Source of the DNA: Candidatus Coatesiibacteriota bacterium
Lineage (GTDB): Bacteria; Oederibacteriota; CAKKQC01
Length of the DNA: 8,404 nucleotides
Assembly: GCA_023265785.1 (NCBI GenBank)
Contig: JAHFSL010000079.1
Location: 1-8,404 of the forward strand
Reading direction: 5' to 3'
Positions 1 to 5,578 of this stretch are shown in pieces; the first letter of the stretch is position 1, and each line of letters begins with the position of its first letter. The translations under genes were made by a program, and so were the position numbers. The notes beneath the pieces are model-generated. The model was not told where the DNA came from, did not search any database, and was given only the letters and a program-made list of their open reading frames with translations.

Positions 1-114
1 AATCTGCTGGAGCAGGTCCAGCCGGCGGCGCAGGCCCGCCACCTCGCCCGTCGGCGCCGCCACGGCCCGGCGACGCGCGGGGCGCGTGGCGTGCGAACGG
101 GCCCCCTGGGTCAT
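1..114 (-). CDS. N-terminal fragment of an unidentified protein, running off the left edge
   Basis: An ATG (complement of 112-114) lies 6 nt after the stop of the rodZ-like gene and opens a frame that stays open for 38 codons to the window edge. The visible product begins MTQGARSHATRPARRRAV and continues through a Gly/Ala/Pro stretch into Leu- and Arg-rich sequence ending LRRRLDLLQQI. It is basic, with no signal peptide or membrane segment in view, and the Leu-rich end could be the start of a helix or coiled coil. The upstream RBS is weak (AAGATAGG). Spacing and strand suggest it is the next gene of the ftsK-lolA-rodZ operon. Too little is visible to name a family. Confidence 0.55.
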   Translation of the reverse strand, partial: MTQGARSHATRPARRRAVAAPTGEVAGLRRRLDLLQQI

Positions 115-120
115 CGGGGC

Positions 121-1014
121 CTATCTTAGCAATCCCGGTTCGTGCGGTTGGGCTCCGGGCAGGGGCAGGATCTCAACGCCCGCCGCCGTCACCATCAGGT
201 GGGCGGCCCTCCTCTTCTTCGGGAACACCACGGAACCACCCGGCGCCGTGACATCCACCCCCGCGGGATTGGCGATCAGCAGGCGCAGTCGCGACAGCGC
301 ATGGAACGGTTCCGACCGTCCGGGCTCCAGCGTGACCCAGCGTTCCCGCCCGCCGTCCTTCTGGAACATGACCTCACAGCCCTCACGGGCCACGATCGTG
401 ACGGTGAACGGGCCGGTGGCGGCGGACACGACGGTGGCGGACGGCCGGGCCGTCCCGGGCAGGGGGCCGGGCGGCGTTTCGGGGGCCGATCCGCCGATCG
501 CCGGGGTGGCGTGCCGTGCCACGACGGCCGGCGGGGTCTGGAACGGCGAGGGCGGGATCGCCCGGCCGGCATCGGCGCCCAGCCAACGGCCGAGGGCCCG
601 GAGCCCCAGGCCGGCGATACCGCCCGCCACCAGGACCGAGATGGCCAGGAGGGCGGGTCGTCCCAGGACGGGCCAGCGGAATGCCGGTGCGGCCGCCGGC
701 CGGGGCGCGGCCCCCGCCGCCTCGCGTGCGGGCTGGGGTGCGGCTTCCGGTCCCGTGGTTGGCGAAGCAACGCCCGCCTCGTCAAGCGCGGCCAGCGCGG
801 CCGCCTCGTCCAGCCCCAGCTCCCTGGCCAGCGTCCGGACAAACCCGCGGATGTAGACCGGCGCCGGCATGCGCGCGTAGTCGCCCGACTCCAGTGCGCC
901 CAGGTTGCGCAGCGTGATCCGGGTCCGCTCCGAGAGCTGTTGGAGCGTCCAGCCGCGCCGTTCCCGCGCCTCGCGCAGGAGGCGGCCCAATTCGACGGCG
1001 GGGGCCGGGCTCAC
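121..1014 (-). CDS. rodZ: RodZ-like protein: helix-turn-helix, one membrane helix, C-terminal DUF4115-type domain
   Basis: A 297-residue protein with the RodZ layout. Residues 7-75 form a Cro/HTH_25-like domain (LGRLLREARERRGWTLQQLS, then YIRGFVRTLARELGLD). Residues 85-112 are an Ala/Pro linker, about 117-141 a single membrane helix, 150-200 a Pro/Thr-rich periplasmic linker, and 201-282 a beta-rich DUF4115-like domain. In known RodZ proteins the cytoplasmic domain binds MreB and links the actin-like cytoskeleton to the cell-wall elongation machinery. I infer that role here. The start is GTG at 1014, because that codon overlaps the lolA TGA (GTGA), a G-rich stretch precedes it, and the conserved domain begins straight after it; longer forms would run inside lolA. 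It stops with TAG. A membrane-anchored regulator of the same architecture cannot be excluded. Confidence 0.8.
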   Translation of the reverse strand: MSPAPAVELGRLLREARERRGWTLQQLSERTRITLRNLGALESGDYARMPAPVYIRGFVRTLARELGLDEAAALAALDEAGVASPTTGPEAAPQPAREAAGAAPRPAAAPAFRWPVLGRPALLAISVLVAGGIAGLGLRALGRWLGADAGRAIPPSPFQTPPAVVARHATPAIGGSAPETPPGPLPGTARPSATVVSAATGPFTVTIVAREGCEVMFQKDGGRERWVTLEPGRSEPFHALSRLRLLIANPAGVDVTAPGGSVVFPKKRRAAHLMVTAAGVEILPLPGAQPHEPGLLR

Positions 1015-1661
1015 GGCGCCCCCCCGAACATCCGGGGCAGTCCGTCCTGGACCTCGGTGTCGCGCGGGAGGGTCAACCGGAAGTCCTTCGCGACCAGCCC
1101 GCGGTTCGTCCGGTAACCCGAGCAGGCCAGGGTGACGCGCACCTCCGTATTCTCGAACCAGGCCTCCTGCATTGTCCAGTCGGTCGCGCTGACACGCACA
1201 TGCCATACCGGTGACGCCATGCCCTCCCGCGCAAACTCAAGCCCGCACCCGCCGGCGTCACACCCGGCGAGCGCCGCCCGGTACCCCCGGCGAAAACTCG
1301 AGACGGGCGCCGCCGGGTTCAGGCCCAGCAGGCGCGCCAGTTCCGCGGGACTGGCCTTCTGGCGCCAGGCCTGCCCCGCCCCGGGAAGGTAGAGGATGAG
1401 CCGGGTCCCATCGTAGACGGCAACCTGCTAGACGGGCGCGGTGAACCGCACGCGGAACCGTTCCGGCGACCGGAGCACCATGAGTTCCCCGCGGGTCTCC
1501 TGTTCGTCCGCGGTCGCCTTCAGCCGGGTGACCTGCCGGAAGGCCAGCGTGACGTCGTGCATCCGGCTCTCCGCCGCCTCGAGCGAGGCCAGGACGGATT
1601 CGACCGTGGGAGTCACCCCGAGGGCCAGCCGCCCTGCGAGCAACGCTGACGCCCCGATCAT
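1011..1661 (-). pseudogene. lolA: LolA-like outer-membrane lipoprotein carrier gene interrupted by an in-frame TAG
   Basis: The frame opens with ATG at 1661, overlapping the ftsK TGA (ATGA). It encodes 77 residues that look like a LolA-family N-terminus: a weak hydrophobic leader (MIGASALLAGRLALG), then VESVLASLEAAESRMHDVTLAFRQ in segments, then a GELMVLRSPERFRVRF strand region. A TAG at 1430-1428 stops it. The same frame then reads on without another stop for 138 codons (QVAVYDGTRLILYLPGAG onwards) to TGA at 1011, giving 216 positions, close to normal LolA length. The sequence after the TAG is the expected LolA continuation (SPERFRV...VYDG...LYLP), so this was one gene. LolA carries lipoproteins across the periplasm from LolCDE to LolB or the membrane. 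Truncation after 77 residues would remove most of the barrel. An ATG at 1220 could restart the 3' part, but its GGGAGG lies only 2 nt away, too close to work well. The short leader has no clear positive n-region, so export is uncertain. Confidence 0.75.
1428..1430 (-). other. In-frame amber (TAG) codon within the lolA-like gene
   Basis: The minus strand reads GTC TAG CAG GTT, that is V-stop-Q-V. Flanking codons on both sides are in the same frame and both encode LolA-like sequence. No indel is needed to explain it: a single C-to-T change of CAG (Gln) would produce it. TAG serves as an ordinary terminator for pheS and the rodZ-like gene in this window, so genome-wide reassignment of TAG is unlikely. 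Confidence 0.85.
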
Positions 1662-3907
1662 GCCCCGGACGTCTCGCCCGCGGCCGGCGGATGGCCGTGG
1701 GGCAGAAGGATCTCCCTCGTCTTGGAGCCCTGCTTGGGACCCACCACGCCGCGCCGTTCCATGAGATCCACCAACCGGCCGGCGCGCGCGAACCCGATCC
1801 CCAGCCGCCGCTGGAGCTGGGACACCGAGGCCTCCCCCGATCGGACCACGGTCTGCACCGCCTCGCCATAGAGCGGGTCATCCTCCCCCGCATCGGTGCT
1901 CCCCCCCGCCCCGTCCGGGGCGGCCAGCGCCTCCTCGGCGGGCACCAGGTCGGGGCTCCCCTGGGCACCCCAGTGCGCCAGGATCGCGGCCACCTCCGCG
2001 GGCGAGACGAAGGCCCCCTGGGCCCGGCTGGGCTCGGCGCTCCCGGCGGGCGCGTACAACATGTCACCCCGTCCCAGCAGGGCCTCGGCCCCGTTGGCGT
2101 CAAGGATCGTCCGCGAATCCACCTTGGTCGCCACCTGGAAGGAGATCCGCGAGGGCATGTTGGCCTTGATGACGCCCGTCAGGACATCCACCGATGGACG
2201 CTGGGTCGCCACCACCAGGTGGATCCCGACACCCCGCGCCATCTGGGCCAGCCGCTGGAGGGCATCCTCGACCTCCCGCGCCTTGGCCACCATGAGGTCG
2301 GCCAATTCGTCGATTCCGACCACGATCCAGGGCAAACCCGACGGCGACAGGATGGCGCTGGCGTCCAGGTTGCCCTCCGCCGCGGCCAGGGTCTCCCGGA
2401 GGGCGGGTTCCTCCGCCACCCGCCGGTTGAACGCCTGCAGGTCGCGGCAGGTGTGGCGGGCCAACAGGTCGTAGCGCGCCTCCATGACGGCCACGAGCCA
2501 GCGCAGGCGGGCGACGGCCGACTTGGGATCCGTCACCACCTCGGCCAGCAGGTGGGGCGATTCCCGGTAGGCGATCATCTCCACCCGCTTGGGATCGATC
2601 AGGAGGAGGCGCAGCTGATCGGGGGTCCGGGTCATGATCAGGCTCAGGAGTATGGTGTGGATGCAGACGCTCTTGCCCGAGCCCGTGGTCCCCGCGATGA
2701 GCATGTGGGGCATCTGAGTCAACTCGGCGATGACGGGCTCGCCCGTGAGCGCGCGGCCCAGGAACAGCGGCAGGTCGCCCGCAGTGCGGGGGGACCCGTG
2801 CGCGGCCATCAGGCCACCCAGGGTCACGCCCGCGGGCGCGGGATGCGGAATCTCGATGCCAACGGTCCCCTTGCCCGGCAGGGGGGCCACGATGCGGATG
2901 CGCTCGGCCTTCAACGCGAGGGCGAGGTCATCCTGGAGCTGTTCCAACCGGCTGACCTTGACCCCGGCGGCGGGCTGCCACTCAAACAGGACGATCCGGG
3001 CTCCCGGCGTGGCGCCCACCACCCGGCCCTCAACCTTGAAGGCGAGGAGCGTCTGGTCAATGACCGCCGCCTGGTTGCGGACAAACTCCTCGACCACCGC
3101 GGGGCTGGCCCCGCCTCCCTCGCCGGCGAGCAGGGACGCCGGCGGGAGCGTCCAGCGTGCCGCCGCCGTTCCGCGAATTCGCGGACGGTCGCCGGGCCGG
3201 CGACGCACGGGCTCGGGAGTTCCGGCGGCCGGGACGGCCGTCTCATCGGCAACCCGCGACGCGGGCACGGGCGGCTCCACGGGGGCGAGGGGCGCGACGA
3301 CGGGGACCGCGGGCGGAGGGGCCGGCGGCATGTGCACCGTAATCTTCGCGTCAGCCCCGGCGGGGCGGCCCACCGCCGCGGCCCGGGTCGCCAACCGCTG
3401 GCGCCGCCACCAGGAACCGGCGGCCGCCAGCACGCGCCCGCATGCCGCCACCACCCCACCGGCAGCCCGGCCGGCCATGGCCGGCGCCCGCCCGATCACC
3501 GGATCACGGCCCAGCAGCCAGGCCCCTCCGGCACCCGCGGAACCCGCGACCACCCACAATCCCGGCAGACCGATGGCCGCGACAAAGGCATGCGCGGCCA
3601 GGGTGCCGCCCGCGCCTGCGAGCAGGGTCCCATGCGGTTCCGGAACCGCGCCCAGCAGTGCCGCCGTCCCGCCAGTCGCCAATCCGAAGCCGGCGGCCGT
3701 CACCTTATGGCCCCCGATGCCCTCGCCCCGCCAACACCAGGCCCCCCACACCGCGACGAACAGCGGAAGCCAATAGGCCAGGAGACCAAAGAGGTCCTTA
3801 AGATTGTGCTGAAGCCAGCCCCCCAGGTCGCCCGAGGAGGCGGGGAGAGCGAGCGCCAGGAATATGAGCGAGGCGGCGAGCCAGAGGCCCGCCGCCGTGA
3901 CCTTCAT
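1658..3907 (-). CDS. ftsK: DNA translocase FtsK/SpoIIIE family
   Basis: A 749-residue hexameric DNA pump, expected at the division septum to move chromosome ends and promote dimer resolution. Residues 4-133 contain four or five hydrophobic membrane segments. A fairly short Ala/Pro-rich linker follows (about 165-265), then the alpha domain (about 270-370). The RecA-like motor has Walker A GTTGSGKS at 406-413, LLLIDPKRVEM at 434-444, Walker B IVVGIDELADLM at 528-539, and the VGIHLVVATQRPSVDVLTG block from 560. The winged-helix gamma domain, which reads oriented DNA motifs, lies at about 677-737 (LYGEAVQTVVRSGEASVSQL, ending EILLP). All motor residues are intact. The linker is far shorter than in E. 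coli FtsK, closer to SpoIIIE-type lengths. The chosen ATG gives a membrane helix directly at the N-terminus, but no Shine-Dalgarno precedes it; a 15-bp hairpin ends 5 nt upstream. The stop overlaps the lolA start by 4 bp. Confidence 0.95.
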   Translation of the reverse strand: MKVTAAGLWLAASLIFLALALPASSGDLGGWLQHNLKDLFGLLAYWLPLFVAVWGAWCWRGEGIGGHKVTAAGFGLATGGTAALLGAVPEPHGTLLAGAGGTLAAHAFVAAIGLPGLWVVAGSAGAGGAWLLGRDPVIGRAPAMAGRAAGGVVAACGRVLAAAGSWWRRQRLATRAAAVGRPAGADAKITVHMPPAPPPAVPVVAPLAPVEPPVPASRVADETAVPAAGTPEPVRRRPGDRPRIRGTAAARWTLPPASLLAGEGGGASPAVVEEFVRNQAAVIDQTLLAFKVEGRVVGATPGARIVLFEWQPAAGVKVSRLEQLQDDLALALKAERIRIVAPLPGKGTVGIEIPHPAPAGVTLGGLMAAHGSPRTAGDLPLFLGRALTGEPVIAELTQMPHMLIAGTTGSGKSVCIHTILLSLIMTRTPDQLRLLLIDPKRVEMIAYRESPHLLAEVVTDPKSAVARLRWLVAVMEARYDLLARHTCRDLQAFNRRVAEEPALRETLAAAEGNLDASAILSPSGLPWIVVGIDELADLMVAKAREVEDALQRLAQMARGVGIHLVVATQRPSVDVLTGVIKANMPSRISFQVATKVDSRTILDANGAEALLGRGDMLYAPAGSAEPSRAQGAFVSPAEVAAILAHWGAQGSPDLVPAEEALAAPDGAGGSTDAGEDDPLYGEAVQTVVRSGEASVSQLQRRLGIGFARAGRLVDLMERRGVVGPKQGSKTREILLPHGHPPAAGETSGA

Positions 3908-3912
3908 CAGAA

Positions 3913-3946
3913 CGCAAACGGCACCGGCTGACCGGTGCCGTTTGCG
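3913..3946 (-). promoter_or_regulatory. Perfect 15-bp inverted repeat just before ftsK (attenuator- or terminator-like hairpin)
   Basis: The arms are CGCAAACGGCACCGG and CCGGTGCCGTTTGCG with a 4-nt loop. On the minus-strand RNA the stem ends 5 nt before the ftsK ATG and is followed by TTCTG. It lacks the long T-run of a classical intrinsic terminator. Its placement covers the region where an ftsK ribosome binding site should lie. It could end transcripts from upstream, attenuate ftsK, hide the ribosome site, or bind a dimeric protein as DNA. The perfect pairing is seen directly; the function is inferred. Confidence 0.65.
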
Positions 3947-3962
3947 CCTGCCGAACTACGAA

Positions 3963-4007
3963 TCACTTCTTCTTCTTGTCCTTGTCCTTTCCCTTCTTTT
4001 TCGCCAT
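3963..4007 (-). CDS. Lysine-rich 14-codon micro-ORF (possible leader peptide)
   Basis: ATG at 4007 opens a 14-residue frame, MAKKKGKDKDKKKK, closed by TGA. Nine of 14 residues are Lys. A weak GTGAG lies about 8 nt upstream as a possible ribosome site. The frame sits between a promoter candidate and the 15-bp hairpin ahead of ftsK, and its stop is 16 nt before the hairpin. It may be a leader peptide whose translation affects the hairpin, a real tiny basic protein, or a chance reading of a purine-rich RNA stretch. No homology can be judged at this length. Confidence 0.35.
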   Translation of the reverse strand: MAKKKGKDKDKKKK

Positions 4008-4025
4008 GCTGGATTCTCACCCCCC

Positions 4026-4062
4026 GGTATCAATGGGTTTCGTTCCGTCCTAAGGGTATCAA
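4026..4062. repeat. Pair of 8-bp direct repeats GGTATCAA in the ftsK leader
   Basis: GGTATCAA occurs at 4026-4033 and again at 4055-4062, 29 bp apart, and the second copy overlaps the proposed -10 element. This could be an operator pair, but an 8-bp repeat in about 170 bp may arise by chance. Confidence 0.2.
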
Positions 4063-4082
4063 GACCGATTGAGGCCTGTCAA
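4053..4082 (-). promoter_or_regulatory. Candidate sigma-70-type promoter for the micro-ORF/ftsK operon
   Basis: On the minus strand, a perfect TTGACA (4082-4077) overlaps the stop codon of the FHA gene. It is followed after 18 nt by TACCCT (4058-4053), a weak -10 that keeps T1, A2 and T6. The position is right: it is the only gap between the two gene blocks and lies upstream of the micro-ORF, hairpin and ftsK. The -10 match is poor, so this is only a candidate. Confidence 0.35.
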
Positions 4083-5578
4083 ATGGCAACAATCCGGAAC
4101 ACGGGCACCTGGCGGGCCACCCCGGGGAGCGTGACCGGGGCCAGCCGGTGGGTATTGAAATGGAGCCGGACCTTCCCGAAGACCGCCTGGTCCGCCAGCA
4201 CCTCCCCGTCCTCCGCCTGCAGGGCCAGCCCGCGGGCCACGGCGGACGGCTCCCCCAACGCAAGGAAGTCCGTCCGCGGGCCGGACCCGAACCAGCCGGC
4301 GAGGGACTCGCCCAGCGAGACCCCGATCCCCACCCCGAACGACAATTTCATGTCGCGCGCGAACCGCTTCACCACGGGCCGCGCCGTCTTCTGGATTTCC
4401 ACGGCGGCCCGCACGGCATTCAGGGCGGCGTCCACCCCGGGGCCCTCCAGGGCCCCGAAATGCGCCGCCAGCCCGGGACTCACCGCACCCCCATGGCGGA
4501 GCAGGATGTCGTTGGCCTGGGCATAGAGCTGGCTGACCAGGCGCCAGGCCTCCTCGTTGACGCCGGCAATCAGGTCCGCCGTCTTGGAGAAGGCAATGGC
4601 CACATGGCACACCTCGCGGCCGTGCCGCCGGATCGCGCTGGCTCCCCCCCGCGCAAGCAGGGCGGTCACCTCGGTCTCGGGAAAGGTCCGCAGGAGCTGT
4701 TCCCGTTCCCACCCGTCCTTGCTGCCCGCCTGCTGGGCCTGCCAGGCCATGGTCGCAATCCCCAGCAGGTCGGCCAGATCCTGAAGGTGCTGGGAATCCT
4801 CCTCACCGAACGGATCCTTGGTCAGCAGGCGCTCCAGGTACACGGCACCCACCGGCACGCCCTGCCATCGCGCGGGCGCACACAGCACCGTCCGGATGTC
4901 GTACTTGGCCACGCTTACGGCATCCCGGAACCGGGGATCCACTTCCGCGTTCGTGGTCGCGATGACGCGCCGCTCCGAAACGGCCTGGTCCACGATGGAC
5001 CGGGAGAACGGCACGGACCCTTCCGGGCCGGCCTCGACGAATTCCATGGCGATGGACACCGCCGGCATCACGGCACCCGTGACGGGGTCCACGCTCAGGA
5101 AGCACCCCCGTTCGGCCCGCAATCGCTTGACGATCGTTTCCAGGTAATTCCGCTGCCAGGTCCTGGCCTCGCTGGCGGCCACCGACAATTCCAGGATGTT
5201 CCAGACGGCGGTGTCCTCGGCCAGCGGGACCCGGGAGGGTGGAACGCCGCCCGCCTCGGCAGGCCCGCCCTCGGGCAGGTCGGGAGCTTCGGTCATGGTA
5301 AACAGGATTTCCGACTGCCCGATGCGGATGATCTCGCCGGGTTGCAGGACGCGCTCGGTGACCCGCTCCCCCCCGATAAAGGTGCCGTTGGATGACCGGA
5401 GGTCGCGCACCACCCACCCGTCACCCGCCACGGCAATCTCGCAATGGCGGCGCGAGATCGCCGTGTCCTCCAGGTTGAGGTCACACTCCCGGCGGCCGAT
5501 GGAACAGGCCAGTCCCGTGACCGGGACCACAAATGACGAGCCGTCCTTTCGGGTCACCTTGAGTTCGGGGCGTTTCAT
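4079..5578 (-). CDS. FHA-GAF protein with a degenerate class III nucleotide cyclase domain
   Basis: A 499-residue soluble protein. Residues 5-95 are an FHA domain with the phosphothreonine-binding signature (SIGRR at 26-30, SRRH at 42-45, SSNG at 62-65), so it should bind phosphorylated partners. Residues about 125-278 are a GAF domain (FSRSIVDQAVSERRV, then DPRFRDAVSV, then PVGAVYLE, then DPFGEEDSQHL). Residues about 322-470 follow the class III adenylate/guanylate cyclase fold (RHGGAV; FGVGIGVSLGES; GSGPRTDFLALGEP), but catalytic positions are gone: the first metal Asp aligns with Lys332, about four residues around the DKFIGDG loop are deleted with the second Asp becoming Pro368, and the transition-state Asn and Arg align with Ala446 and Gly450. 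It is therefore probably a non-catalytic pseudo-cyclase, perhaps binding or dimerising. Start chosen at ATG 5578 because AAGGAG sits 7 nt upstream and the codon overlaps the kinase stop (ATGA). It is likely a partner or substrate of that kinase. Confidence 0.9.
   Translation of the reverse strand: MKRPELKVTRKDGSSFVVPVTGLACSIGRRECDLNLEDTAISRRHCEIAVAGDGWVVRDLRSSNGTFIGGERVTERVLQPGEIIRIGQSEILFTMTEAPDLPEGGPAEAGGVPPSRVPLAEDTAVWNILELSVAASEARTWQRNYLETIVKRLRAERGCFLSVDPVTGAVMPAVSIAMEFVEAGPEGSVPFSRSIVDQAVSERRVIATTNAEVDPRFRDAVSVAKYDIRTVLCAPARWQGVPVGAVYLERLLTKDPFGEEDSQHLQDLADLLGIATMAWQAQQAGSKDGWEREQLLRTFPETEVTALLARGGASAIRRHGREVCHVAIAFSKTADLIAGVNEEAWRLVSQLYAQANDILLRHGGAVSPGLAAHFGALEGPGVDAALNAVRAAVEIQKTARPVVKRFARDMKLSFGVGIGVSLGESLAGWFGSGPRTDFLALGEPSAVARGLALQAEDGEVLADQAVFGKVRLHFNTHRLAPVTLPGVARQVPVFRIVAI

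Noticed and set aside
142..1116. Plus-strand open frame opposite the rodZ-like gene and the end of lolA
   Set aside because: Composition is Arg/Gly/Gln-rich with no domain, and it spans two genes that are clear on the other strand.
1011..1220. Separate 69-residue gene starting at ATG 1220
   Set aside because: It is the in-frame 3' end of the lolA-like gene. Its GGGAGG is only 2 nt from the ATG, so independent initiation is unlikely.
1428..1430. Genome-wide reassignment of TAG (for example to Gln or pyrrolysine)
   Set aside because: pheS and the rodZ-like gene both end at TAG at expected family lengths, followed closely by the next gene's start, so TAG acts as a normal stop here.
3170..3185. 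16-bp palindrome TCCGCGAATTCGCGGA
   Set aside because: Lies inside the ftsK linker coding region with no loop, and repeats of this size are expected in GC-rich DNA; no regulatory context.
1691..3931. 746-residue plus-strand open frame opposite ftsK
   Set aside because: Rich in Arg, Gly, His and Pro with no recognisable domain. It mirrors a gene with all FtsK motifs and is a typical effect of high GC.
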